Shown here: piece after piece, positions 29,101 through 40,700 of the stretch
Layout: each line of letters begins with the position of its first letter
Numbering within the stretch: position 1 is the stretch's first letter
Assembly: GCA_009823395.1 (NCBI GenBank)
Contig: CM020508.1
Coordinates: 10,067,515 to 10,131,514, forward strand
Direction of reading: 5' to 3'
Length of the DNA stretch: 64,000 bases
From: Thamnaconus septentrionalis
Taxonomy: Eukaryota > Chordata > Actinopteri > Tetraodontiformes > Monacanthidae
Translations under genes and position numbers: made by a program
The notes under the pieces: generated by a model
The model's input: only the letters and a program-made list of their open reading frames with translations
Databases searched by the model: none
Told to the model about the DNA's origin: nothing

Positions 29101-30169
29101 GGATACTTTGTACTTCCCTCTAGAACAGATCTGGCTGGTACATCACAACTATTTGAAAGGATGATGATGAGGTGTGGTGGGGAAAAGAAAAATCAATTGC
29201 TAAACTTCGATGTTCCTTTTACGCCGAGATGTTCCGACGTTTCAAAGCGAGGCCGTCTTGCCGAGCGAGGAGAAAGAGTCGGCGGTCATCCCTCGCTGTG
29301 TTCTCAAGAGGCAGAACATCAGGGAAGGGAGCTCCTCTCCCGCTCGCACAGCTCAGGCTGCTGCGCTTCAAGGATCAAAAGGGACGTGACTAAATACTGA
29401 GCCAGTGCAAGCGGTCACGCTGCGCCCGTCGAGTGCTGGTGACTTACAACATCAGCCCAGGGACAGCGGAGCCAAACAGGTGAGCCGTGCTTTAAAGGGA
29501 GTTTGCCCAACAATTACTTTCTTACTCCAGACATGTGCGGTGTTTCTACTCTGTGGCATCAGACCCTTGGGGCCCTTTAGACTGGCACAGGTACAGTAGC
29601 TTTGAGCTTTCAGCTGCAGCAGCGTTGCATTTGGTTGATCAGTGTTATTGAGAGTGGAAAAATCACACTGAAACTCCTGCTGGTCGGCTCAAGGGAAGCA
29701 TTAGTGCACGGTGTAAACCTTAAGCTGCCACTCGCTGACACCATGTTGTAGCCTCAACCCAGTAGGAGTAAAAGCAACATTTATCACAGGTAAAAACTTA
29801 CTGTCACTGTTTTTGCAGGGGGCTGTAAAACAGAGGGCTAAATATGTGTTTTGAGATCTTAAGAATTGGGGAGACGAAAATGAGCCCTTTAAATTTCTCA
29901 ATTTCTTGTTGTTGTATTGGACATTTCAGTATTGTACATTGTAACCAACACAAACAATTTATTCATTCATAAACCATTCATTCATATTCATTCGTATTTG
30001 TTGTATACTTGTTGCAATCTGCAGTCACCCGTTCTTCGGTCCCCCTTCATAAACAAATGATCTCATTCCGAGCATTGTTGGCTATTCTTTTTAACTAGTT
30101 GCTGCATTCATCTCAAAAACGTGTTTTTGTTCTTCCCCCCGCCACATTTCACATGAGCTCATGCCACTC

Positions 30170-30480
30170 ATCAATTATTCAGGCGCCGCACCGACTGCGG
30201 TGTCCGCGCGGGTAACGATGACCAACGGTCGGCGCTCTCCGCTTCGCTAACCGACACGCTCTGCGTTTTAACTTTCTGCTGCGAGGGCTCCAGGCGCGTC
30301 CGCTCCTTTTGCTAGGGGGTCAATTAGAATCCAAGCGAGTAGTGCTCTTCACTAATGGAGCACACTAAAATCTCTGACCCTCCTGATTGCACTGTGTGTC
30401 CACTAACAGTGTAATGGGCTAAGAGTCCTGAACTACTCATCTACTGTAAGTGGCGCCCATTAAAAGTTAGAGGGACCATA
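30170..30480. promoter_or_regulatory. Candidate conserved non-coding element
   Basis: A unique, repeat-free block containing GGTCAATTAGAATCC, CTTCACTAATGGAGC, CTCCTGATTGCACTG and GGCGCCCATTAAAAG. ATTGCACTGT and ACAGTGTAAT form an imperfect inverted pair around position 30400. Confidence 0.33.
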
Positions 30481-31037
30481 TCCAAGTCAATGTGATCTAT
30501 GAGAGACTTAACAGCCACTCACAGTTTACATTCATTAACAGTGCGGCTCTTGGTGGCTGCAGCCGTAATAGATTTTTTTTTTTTTTTAAACAGTCGCCCA
30601 CTTTTTGCACCACTGGTTTCTTTCGTTATCTATCAAATCGCGTCTCTTATTGTTTGCGTCAAAGCTTCGAGCAGCCACAGCATCAGCAGAACGGCAGATA
30701 CGTTCAAACGCAGAAACAGCCGAGCTGTCATTTGTTTTATGTATAAAAAAAAAGTGAGCGGAGCCAGCGGCAGGATTTGAAATTCGAACGACTGCGCAGC
30801 GTCTCCGACCCCCGGCGGATGGAATGGACATGGCGCCGTTTTCACGAGTCAGCTCTTCTGTCGCCTCTCAGCACGGTCAGATTCCTCGAACGCACTCGCA
30901 AACACAAGGCTTCCTCAGCATTCGGCTCAGACGGCCGGCCAGCTCAGCTCCCGGCCCGCCGAGCCGCACCGCTATATTGAACCGCCATCGGATTCACTGA
31001 CCTTCCCGCTGCCTCATGCCTTGCTAATGTAATCTAG

Positions 31038-31038
<1 letters not shown>

Positions 31039-31081
<43 letters not shown>
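31039..31081. repeat. (CTG)n trinucleotide repeat, about 14 units
   Basis: A pure GCT/CTG array in non-coding DNA. The frames across it are not real genes. Confidence 0.97.
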
Positions 31082-31082
<1 letters not shown>

Positions 31083-32970
31083 CTCATGTCTCTCTGCTGA
31101 GGGAGGGGCCTTTTTTGTCACATTCCTTTTTCCCTGTTGCAAGGTGGTCTCACATTGTGCACACGGAGCTACTGCCTCCTTGGTTTCTAGTATGGCCATT
31201 TTCATTGAAGTGTTTTTGTGCATTCCAGTTTGGTGCAAAAGATTTGCTAGCCAATGACAATTATAACTTATTAGTACCAAAGTTACAATCTACAGGGGTG
31301 TCACCCATTCAAATGTCTGCAATGCTTGTACTGCAACATTTTTAGAGTAATGGTTTTGCCAGCTGCAACAAGTGGTAGACATTCTGAATTACAACTCTAA
31401 ACTGAAAATAAATGATACAGGTAATACTAGTTCCTGCCTTTAAGAGGCTAACTCAAGAAACTGGAAGCTAACCCATGAAATGATACGTTTTTAAACGAAC
31501 TGAGTCCACAGTTACTTTCACTGCGGGTCGTTAGTCAAGCCGAACACAGTTTACTGGAGACATGAATGAAGACATGAATCAAGTGAGGAGAAGGTCCAGT
31601 TTCCCGTGAGAAGGAGAGACTTCAGTCCACGGGTCAGCTGCTTCCTGCCTCCTCTACTTTTGACAAGACAGCTACCGAAGGGAGAAGAATAAATAAATGG
31701 TAGTCGAGGAAAAAAGAGGTACAAGGGGTTTGGAGTCAACAGGATGACGGCGGGTCGATCCTTTGACATGTTTGCACACGAGTTTGCCTGGATGGATCCA
31801 TGTGGTTGGCTGCCGCTGTGTGGTCGGCGAACACTGCGGCTGATCAATAGCATCTGTGTTTGATCTCCCGTCTGGAAACACGTGTTCTTACCTTTTGACC
31901 ACTCAGAAATGTCTCACTTCATTCTGGCTGTGAGCCTGAACCACAGTTGATGGAGCCACAGCTTCATACTGAACAAGTCTGTTCAAGACTTGAGAGAAAA
32001 GCACAATTTAATTAACACTCACTGTGGATTTCCTGATACGGATTCCCTCTAAAATGATGTTGTTGTTGTGTGTTCAATCACAATCAATCCTCCTCCACAA
32101 ATCCTGGGTTGGCAGTGCTAAGGTAGTAACACAGTTGTTGTAGTTTACTGTCTGAAAAGGTTATTGAGCCAGTTTTTCCATCGGCAGAGCAGCTGATTAA
32201 CCCTCAGAGCACATCTTCCTTGTATCAAGACAAACTGCGAATGAGGATGCAGCTGAAATTATGAGGCTAAAAAAAAATCAAAGCATTGAAAATGATAGCG
32301 AGCACAAATTTAAATGCAGGGGAACAAACAAACAACATCACACGGGCAGACCAACAAAATAAAAATCCTGTACTCAGAGCAACATGATCTAAAGAAATGC
32401 ACAGATTTGATTATTGTCTGAAGTATGTCTACATGATGAGTCAGTTTTATTCATATACACTATTATATATTAGATAAAATGACTTTCCACTCAGTCTGCC
32501 ATTGCCTTCAGTTGGTATTCTTCACACTGTGAAGTCAGTGAAATCACTTCTTCTTGCTAAGAGCACCGACTGTCTTCACCATTTGTCAGATGCTGGTAGC
32601 CCCAACCTATTATTTGAATGACTAAACAGGGCAAAAACCCAACAGTCTGAGGTAAATTATACCAACGTCATAGCCTGATTTATTTTGTTCACTAGAGTTT
32701 TTCCTCTCTATATTACACTTCCTCCCCGGCTGAGTCAATCTCTACAGCTGTTGTCGTCTCCTCCTGCCTCCGCTAGCTTTTGTCTCCCTGCAGCGCTCAG
32801 ATCCTCCTTCGCCTGGACCGTCGACCCATGACTCCGCAGAGAACCCACCGCAGCCTCCACGCTCCACACACTACACCGCCACACACTGCTCCACCCACCC
32901 TCATCCATCATCGTCTCGCAGAGTTCAGACTGAAGCCTAAGGGATAAAATTTCAAGATCTTTGGAGCTGG

Positions 32971-32986
32971 TGTTAGCATGCTAACA
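32971..32986. repeat. 16-bp perfect palindrome TGTTAGCATGCTAACA
   Basis: A self-complementary sequence followed by further GCTAACATGCTA-like text. Units of this kind are scattered through fish intergenic DNA. Function unknown. Confidence 0.85.
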
Positions 32987-33092
32987 TGCTACACGTAGCA
33001 TTTTGTACCTGTTTGCTCAGCGTTTTGTGATTTTATAACTAGTGGCAGTTTCTTTTTAAAGAGCTTTCTGGCATTTGAGTGAAATGACTGTC

Positions 33093-33122
33093 ATGACTCA
33101 TACTTTCTGAAGTATGAGTCAT
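33093..33122. repeat. Perfect 13-bp inverted repeat carrying two AP-1 sites
   Basis: Left arm ATGACTCATACTT (33093-33105), loop TCTG, right arm AAGTATGAGTCAT (33110-33122). Each arm contains the canonical AP-1 element: TGACTCA at 33094-33100 and TGAGTCA at 33115-33121. Confidence 0.93.
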
Positions 33123-33727
33123 TAAGTAAGTGCTTTGCTAATAAAAAAAAAAAAAACTCTTGGCATCTTACAAATTTTGGCCTCTTTCTTTTGCTAAAAT
33201 AAGATGAGATATATAGACATCAACTAAATGTACAAGAAAGACAAAAAACCTCTTTCAATGACATAGTGGGAGACAGAAAACTGTCCACTCGACACCTATA
33301 CGTTCAGAAGCCCCTTTCATCAACACTGGCTGTATTTTTCTAAGCCATTTATTTCCACCAGACTCTTCCTTCCTGAATGTGTGCGACCGTCTCACTTCTA
33401 AAACTGGCCAACAGCCGTCCAGCTGTGGTGCAAAAAGCATCATGTGCTGCTGCTCTCCAGACACAATCCACCCAGCTCGGCTTCTCAGAGCAAGTGGGGC
33501 CGAAATAACTGGAAAAGTGTGGAGACAAAAAAAAAAAAAAAAAACAATTGCATGTAGAGATTTTGTTCCAAAAAACAGAGGAGGAGGGGAAAAGGCAATC
33601 ACAGAAAGAAAATGGTATTTTTCATATCAGAGTGTCCATGGCTGAGGGAATTCACACACACACACACACACACACATTTGCAGACAGAGGAACGGTGACA
33701 TTCCCCTCTCCACTGAAAATACAGACA

Positions 33728-33761
<34 letters not shown>

Positions 33762-34189
33762 AAATAAAAAATAAAAAAATTTGCATGCACGGCTGTGCTT
33801 CCTTTCGTCGTGGCCACGGTTGCTATGCTACGGGTGATTCCAGTCTTTGGAAGGGACCTGACATTAGGGAGAGTAAATTGACCACAGGAGGCTTTAATCT
33901 GCCATGAAACAGCAGCTGGAGACACAAACACACACACACACACACACGCAGTTCTACAACATTTACCCCACTCCATGATAGACACCATACATACATGCGG
34001 GTCAAATCCACATAAAGTCCTTCATTAAGCCCCGCCCACACACTCCTAGTAACAGTTTGACCCTCGGCGGGCCACAGGGGGCAGCGCTGAGCCGAGGCTT
34101 TGCCGCGTGTGTCAAAGTCAACTCTTTAATGGGTAAAAGTGGTCAGTCCGATCCCCTTCCCCTGCTCCGGACACTTTGGCCACTTTGAT

Positions 34190-34440
34190 AATGTGCCCGG
34201 CCGTATTCTCGCTCAAACTCGCGCATTTGCAGCAATTAGCAGGTGTTTGACCGGCGTCTCTATGTCTGCATTACGCCAGGGCCCCTCCGACGAAGCCGCA
34301 GCCGCCGGCTGATTAAATGGCCAAGTGCGGATGATTGTGCTTTATGAGCAATAACCCATTCACCCCGGGGGGAATATCAATCCTAATGGATCTATTAAAG
34401 TCTGCCTACGACATTATTATGATTAGTCACTTTGTTGTCC
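34190..34440. promoter_or_regulatory. Candidate conserved non-coding element
   Basis: Unique sequence with GGCTGATTAAATGGCC, GCTTTATGAGCAATAACC, AATATCAATCCTAATGG and ATTATGATTAGTCAC. Dense TAAT/ATTA motifs are typical of developmental enhancers. The function is inferred. Confidence 0.33.
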
Positions 34441-34820
34441 CTGAGCCGGAACGGCGCAAAAAATATGAATATGAATAAAGAAATATTGACACGATTATCT
34501 GCCGTCGGCGCGCATTAATCACCGCTAATCTCCCCGCGTGAGATATTAAACGTGTCCGCGTGTCCTCTTTTTTTTTTTTTTTTTTGTCCTCACCTTGCTT
34601 GTGGAGGAAACAGATGGCACCGGGCGCTGTTTTAATGATAACTCTTGGGAGGGACGCCGCTGCTCTTTGATGCAAAAAAAAAAAAAGGGGAAAAAAAGAC
34701 TAATCTGCATGAAGTGTGTCGCTTGGCCTCCGTGTTCGGGGGATTTGTAGCGACAAAGCGACTCAGGAGTCGACGAGTCGATCTGAGGCTTCTGTCTCTG
34801 TTTCCTCAGTTGCTGCTCAG

Positions 34821-35420
34821 TGGTGATGGGTCGTTCGCGAACGGTTCGAAGAACCGGCTCTTTGAGGTGAACGAAGAGAGCCGGCTCTTGATTGGGAGCT
34901 ACTTTTTGTTTGTTTGTTTGTTTTTTGATCTCCATCCAGTCGCAGATTTGGCGGCGAGTTAGAACGTTTTAGTCAAGATTTTGTGCGATAGAGAAACGAA
35001 GAAAAAAAAATGGAATTAATGGGATAAACACCTTAAATATAACAAACAGAGACACACACACACACACACACACACACACAGCTGAATGTTCCTTTTTGTT
35101 TTTATCTTGTGATGTTTTGTTGATGTGTTCTTGTCACTTGTACATGCAGTAGTTGCATTGGGGTGGGCGTTAGTTTTAGTATTCTGTACTAATTTTTACA
35201 GCACTGTGTTCCGTGTTAAGTTCATAGATAATACACATTTAATATTGTTGATATCATGAACATTAGTCATTCATTTTAGCACAAAATTTATTTAATTAAA
35301 AAAAAAAACACAAGCAACAAAAACAATCTCTGGAGCCACTTGGAAGCCAAAAGAACCGTCTCCGTTTGAGCCGAGCCAAAAGAACCGGTTCTCTGAAAAG
35401 AGCCGGAATTCCCATCACTG
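34821..35420. mobile_element. Non-autonomous hAT-type DNA transposon, 600 bp, intact 8-bp target duplication
   Basis: The element is flanked by identical 8-bp copies of CTGCTCAG (34813-34820 and 35421-35428). Its ends are TGGTGATGGG on the left and, as reverse complement of the right end, CAGTGATGGG. Subterminal copies of GAACCGG(C/T)TCTTT lie on both sides (left about 34850-34890, right about 35355-35407). An 8-bp duplication with short CAGTG-type ends is the signature of the hAT superfamily. The inside is AT-rich, holds a 30-bp CA run (35051-35080) and no transposase frame, so it must have been moved by an enzyme encoded elsewhere. The left terminal CA has changed to TG. Confidence 0.88.
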
Positions 35421-37450
35421 CTGCTCAGGTCACTGAATCGCTGGTTACTGACTGAGTGAACTGAGGTCACGTCTGCGTCAAATGATGCGTGTTTACCACC
35501 AGCCAAGAGGAAAAACATATGTTGCCCTTTCACCTGCTGCTGCTGAATAGCTGGACTAACAACCCCACCAAGTGGCCAGGAGTGTAACATCTTTACCAAA
35601 AAAAAATTAACAAAATAAAAAATAAATAAAAGCCTCATCTGTCTCCACCTTTTTTCCTCATCTGGGTAAATAAAACAAGTTGTTCTTACTGACGAGAGCA
35701 GCAGCGAATCTAGATCCTTTTTCCACCGCCGCCGCCGCCGCCTGATCCTCAGATTCTCTCCCGCTAATGTTGATATTGTCAGAGCGAAGCTGCAGAACAT
35801 AAAAGAGCTTCTTCACAGCCCGAGCCGCCCGGCGGCGGCGGAACTTCAGAACGTATGGAGACGTTCACTGGCAGCCCTGAGGGACGGAGGAGGGAACGTC
35901 ACGCCGCCACGCTCATCTTAATCTCTCCGCATCAAACTCCCGCTAGGAGTAATGGAGTTGGATGCATCCCCATGAATTATTCATGCGGGTAGTTATCCCA
36001 CTCACTCACATATATATATATATATATAATTTTTTTTGTCATTTACATCAGACGCCTCACCCAGGAAGCAGTGTCGGGCAGAGCGAGGAGCCGCTTTACC
36101 TAAGCAAACAACACCGGAGGTTCTGTCCGTACCCTCCTGCAGGAACGACTTTCCCTGCTTTTTTATTTCTGGCTTTTGTTTTGTTTTTTTTGTTCGACCA
36201 CCGCCTGGAATATTAACGAGTCCTCTAAGTGAGAAGAATGTGTGTGCATGCAGGAGAAGAGAAGAAAGGGAGAGGGGGGGGTGGAAACGGAGGACACAAA
36301 TAATCCAGTTATGCAGATTTGTGCAGCAGATTTTTAGGTTGAAACTCGAACCGGGATTTTGAGAAATCTACAAAGTTTTCCAACACAAACGGCAAAAAAA
36401 CGACAAAATAAGAAAAAAAACCAACAAAGTCTTCAAGGTAGGCAAAACGAAAAGAAGAACCGAAGACCGAAACGTGAAGGAGGTGCAGAGCTGTGAGTTC
36501 AATGTAAGGTTTAGCAGAGGCCTGCTGGAGGAACCCTCCAGCACCTCAACATTACAGTTTATGAACTGGCACACTGGTGCCCTAAAATAAAATATTGCAC
36601 TTCTATTAAGTGCGGTCACTCGCCGGAGACGCATTAGAAAAAAAGAGTCAGAATCTTTGCAGCCGAGGCTCAGCCGAGCAAACTTCTTTCTCTCCGAGAT
36701 GTTTCTGTGTCTCGCACCAAACTGACCTTCACAGAATTCCAACATGAGCCGTTTCATACCACAGATTAGTAGACATCCACAAAGCTTTTTCATTTTCCAG
36801 GAACACGGAATATAAAGGGCCTCTATTACGGTAATTTCCAGACTTAATAAATCAATTTTGGCGTTCCACTTCCAACAATAAACAAGTTTGTACAGCCCTC
36901 AGCCTGACCCTTTAACCTTTGGCCAACCGCCAAGTCCCACCAAAGAGTGGGTTCCTGAACGCAGCACGAACGCGTCGGGTGACCTTCTCCGGTCAGGGAG
37001 AGCGACCGACGTTCTCTCCCTACGTTGATCTGTAGCTCTTGCTGTAGAATTAACAGGCAGGCAGGTTGCAGACCTTTGACCTCCTCCGTCCAGTCCACAT
37101 CCTGTGGCCACTGCTCAGCCTGCCGCTTCCTCACTGTGAATGAGATCAGCATCTTGGTGACCTTAGCGCAGGCAGGCGGTGGAGAGCGAACAGTTTGTGT
37201 TTGTTTTGTGACCATATGGCCCCATTAGTAGGGTAACGACCCCGCAGCCCCACAGGACACACACACACACACACACACACACAAATCCAAATGGTGCGTG
37301 TGTGTAGTGTGTGTGTAATGACCTTGGAGGCCCTCCAGGACACTTAACACTGCCCCCAGTGGCCACTTACGCAGATGACGCTTCTCCTTGCACCACTTGG
37401 CCTGCGACCACCGGCCGGATTGTGAAGCTCCCTCACCGCACAATCACAAA

Positions 37451-37453
<3 letters not shown>

Positions 37454-37516
<63 letters not shown>
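37454..37516. repeat. (CA)n microsatellite
   Basis: About 63 bp of CA. A shorter CA array lies at 37258-37283. Confidence 0.98.
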
Positions 37517-37517
<1 letters not shown>

Positions 37518-37628
37518 CTCTGCATCCTTATCATTTCCAGTCAATGCACTCACACGCCTCTCGCAGTGAGCCACACACAGTGTGAGGAGGGACTGGGAGC
37601 GGGCGGCGCTCAGGGGTCCGAGGCTTCG

Positions 37629-37647
37629 CAGCGGCAGCGGCGGCAGC

Positions 37648-37680
<33 letters not shown>
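37629..37680. repeat. (CAG)n / CGG-interrupted trinucleotide repeat
   Basis: Begins as GCAGCGGCAGCGGCGG variants and becomes a pure CAG run of about 10 units. A second CTG-rich patch lies at 37790-37825. Confidence 0.95.
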
Positions 37681-37682
<2 letters not shown>

Positions 37683-39057
37683 GCAGCCTGCGGGGCCTTC
37701 GGTCAGCAGAAAAGTGCGAGCAGCGAGACGAGCTATTCTGGGCTGTAAACACAGCAGCGGAGAGGTCAAGCTGCCACCAACACCTCGCAATGCTGCTACT
37801 GCTGCTGCCGCTGCTGCCGCTGGACTGATGAGTCAAGCACATGTAAAGAAACAATATGAGCCCTTCCAAGGTCAGCGCAAGGTCATTCCCACGTTTTCTG
37901 TTTGGTGAGGGGCATCGATTTTTCAACAGCCTTTTTTTTTTTTTTTTAATTCAAAAACACAAGAAATCAAAATCCATTATCGCACTGGTGAGGCCCTGCG
38001 GCATTTAAACGGTAAGAGCAACTGCATATAAAGAAATAAACACAAAGCACGCAACATAATGCCATCAGCAGGGACTGAAAAGAAGAGTTTGACGGTTTTA
38101 TCCCCGTCGAGTGCAGCGGCGAACCTTTAAATACTGACACTGCTCGGTATGGAGGGCTTCTTTTATTCTCCCTCTAAACAGCTCAGAAAGGGTCCAATGG
38201 GAACAAAAGTTCCCTCTTGACTGCAGATCTGCCACTATGAGCTTTTTTTTTTTTTAAAAAAGAAAAAACGAAGAAGAAGCTCAGCTGACGCCAAAGGTCT
38301 GTTTTGTGACCAGTTCTCTTTGTATTCATCGCCGGCTTTAAACATTTCGTTCACATGCCTTCAGACTGGATGTTATTTTGCCTTCAACCGTCCGCACAAA
38401 AAAACAGGAAAAATTCAACCCTGCCCCTCGAGCCAACAAACGTTTCCCGACAGCTTTTACAGGTTATTGATGAGAGCCGCTTGGCCTCCCGTGTGTGCTG
38501 TATTCCAGTTTACCGCTGACTGTGTCGCATATAATGTGCAGCTCTGCGGAGACTGCGCAATAGTTTCCTGCCCTTTAAAAGTCCCCGGTCGCCCTTCGGA
38601 GGACATCTTATGACGCGTGTAGCATCAGATGGTCTGTTAACCGCTAGCTGGATAATTAGCTTATCAGCAAAAAGACTTGGCAGGAACGCCGTGCGGGGAG
38701 GTTTCTCCCCCAAATCCACTTGATGTATTTCCTGCGTTGATTTGGTGAAGAGCCCGCAGAAATGTCTGCGAGGGGAAAATTGGATGAACCCTCTGTTTGT
38801 CACAGTCAACTGGAAACACTTCAAAGGCACTATTTGTGGCTGTACAGCGGATGTCGACAGGAAGGAGAGCGGGGACGCCAAACCTTCTGAAACAATTTGG
38901 AAACCAGGAACTCCACACCTGTGAACCACTCGACAGATAAAAACACCACAGCCCTGTTTCCATTGTCGCTATAGTAGAACAACGACCAAAGAATGAGCAG
39001 ATTACGACTTTTGAGTGACTGGTGAACAATCTGTCTGTATCAGTCTTCAAAGAGAAA

Positions 39058-39147
39058 CCTGCCTCTGCTGCTGCTGCTGCCTCTGCCTCTGCTGCTGCTC
39101 CTGCCTCTGCTGCTGCTCCTGCCTCTGCCTCTGCTGCTGCTGCTGGT
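39058..39147. repeat. CTG / CTGCCT / CTCCTG minisatellite
   Basis: About 90 bp composed only of CTG, CCT and CTC triplets in higher-order units of roughly 18-24 bp (three near copies of a block ending in CTGCTCCTGCCT). It likely arose by expansion of a triplet repeat. Confidence 0.9.
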
Positions 39148-39732
39148 TTTGTTTTATTAGCTCGCTTCCTCTTTGCATTCTCACCTTCTTTTATTCAATA
39201 AAACCTCACATTCAGTCAGAATTCTTCGCCTCGGTGCTTTGAGGTAAACAGTTGACCAGCTGCTCGGCGGTTTTTGATGTTCCGTTCCTCTTCCACTAGT
39301 CCCTCACTGCCTCTCTCCCTGCCGCTCCGCTCTCCATCAAACCCTTCCAGCTACCAATTAGGCCTCAAAGCTGCTGCAGTGTTTGTGCATAGGTGTGTGG
39401 GTTTTTCTTTTTTTTTTTTTTTTTTTTTTACCCCCCCTCCTCTGCGCGTGCCTCCGCTGCACATTTGATAACCGCCAGCTCAGACAACAAGCTATAGGCT
39501 ACCTGTCAACAGGCACTTCAGCGCTCGCCATCTGCTCACGCTGCAAAATGGTCTTCATTTACGCACCATCAGGAAGAAAAGCAGTGGAGGGGGGAGGGGG
39601 TGCGGTGGTGGGGGGTGTGGGGGGGTGAGCGTGGTGAGTCTCAGTGCAGGTGGGAGGGATCTTTAGTGAGACGGCAGCACTCAGGCTGTGTGCTTGCGTG
39701 AGAAGGATGCTGTGTTTACGCTGTAAGACCAG

Positions 39733-39793
39733 TTTGGTAGGTACACCTTGCTGGTACGGGGAGTACCTCATAAAGTGGCTGGCGAGTGTATGC
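39733..39793. mobile_element. Short remnant of a teleost inverted-repeat element
   Basis: GGTAGGTACACCTTGCTGGT is followed closely by ACCTCATAAAGTGGCTGGCG. These correspond to inner and outer parts of a terminal sequence (CACTTTATTAGGTACACC-like) I associate with a widespread fish element. Most of the body is deleted. Confidence 0.35.
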
Positions 39794-40254
39794 ACTGCTT
39801 CTAGGCTGGGTGTGTTCAGAGGTGCTGTTGTGCATGCTTTGATTGTAACCAGTGCCTATGTCAGTTAAGCCCTGTTCCCACTGGCCAGAAAACCCGTTTG
39901 AAACAGCTAGCAATCGACATTTGAACCACACACAGGACGCGACCCAGGTTAAAAATCGGCTTTGATTGGCTCGGCTCCGATCGGCTTTTTTGTTTTGACC
40001 TCTGACCCCTGTGGCGTCAATAAGACTTTATTTTCCTCTTCTCTCTTTTTTTGCTTTTTGGAGTCATGCTCTGTAAACCTTGGCGATAAATGTGATGTGA
40101 TGGATTTTACCTAATCAAAGTGGCCTGGGAGGATCTATGTATCTGCAGTATGAATATATGTATATATTAGAATCAACTACAGAAGGATAGGATGAAATGT
40201 TTCCTTCATGATTTGGCACCAGCGTGCATCCGTGGAGCCTGAAGTGTTTTCTTA

Positions 40255-40450
40255 TTTCTGGGCCTAGCTTAGCCGTAGCAAATCAATCATTAAATTAGCG
40301 TTGACAGCGCGCATTCATCAACACTGACATTTGGAAAACGTTAGCCAAGGTTAGTGCAGCAGCTAATCTGCAGGCCCAAATATCTCTGATGTGATCAATA
40401 GTCAATAGTCCTTGAGCACGCACTAATTGGGGGATGGGTTGATTAAAAAA
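40255..40450. promoter_or_regulatory. Candidate conserved non-coding element
   Basis: CAAATCAATCATTAAATTAG, GCGCGCATTCATCAAC, AATATCTCTGATGTGATC and GCACGCACTAATTGGGGG lie within 200 bp of repeat-free sequence. Contains ATCAATCA-type PBX/HOX-like motifs. Confidence 0.33.
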
Positions 40451-40650
40451 AGAAAGAGAGAGAGGAAAACAGCTCAAGTTCAGCAGAGTTCAGAGGAATG
40501 AGTGGAACGATCAAAGGCAACTTGGGCGCTGTGTCGTTTTTTAAAGGTCACATGACGCTGTTGTTCCTGTGTGTGCATTTATTATGTCTGGAATAGTTCG
40601 GGATGGACGAATACAAGAACAGAAGAAAACATTCTGTCTTTCACTCAAAT

Positions 40651-40651
<1 letters not shown>

Positions 40652-40698
<47 letters not shown>
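40652..40698. repeat. (CA)n microsatellite
   Basis: About 47 bp of pure CA. Confidence 0.97.

Positions 40699-40700
<2 letters not shown>

Larger units (their letters stand above)
20966..34812. other. Intergenic stretch, no gene found
   Basis: No coding exon, tRNA or other RNA gene was seen. All open frames are below about 150 residues, with no domain or splice context I recognise. The region contains a LINE-2-type remnant, one CTCF-like site, a GC-rich block at about 25500-26000, CA/GT arrays near 24377-24420, 26092-26126, 26339-26370 and 33655-33950, a CTG repeat and the AP-1 hairpin. Short TTAGC/GCTAAC motifs recur, for instance near 27170-27200 and 32970-33000. Confidence 0.75.

Noticed and set aside
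34070..34090. Additional CTCF-like site (CCACAGGGGGCAGCGC)
   Set aside because: Only about 11 of 14 core positions fit, which is too weak beside the better sites.
35288..35800. 170-residue minus-strand frame overlapping the hAT element
   Set aside because: It crosses the right transposon boundary and target duplication without change of character and has no transposase motif.
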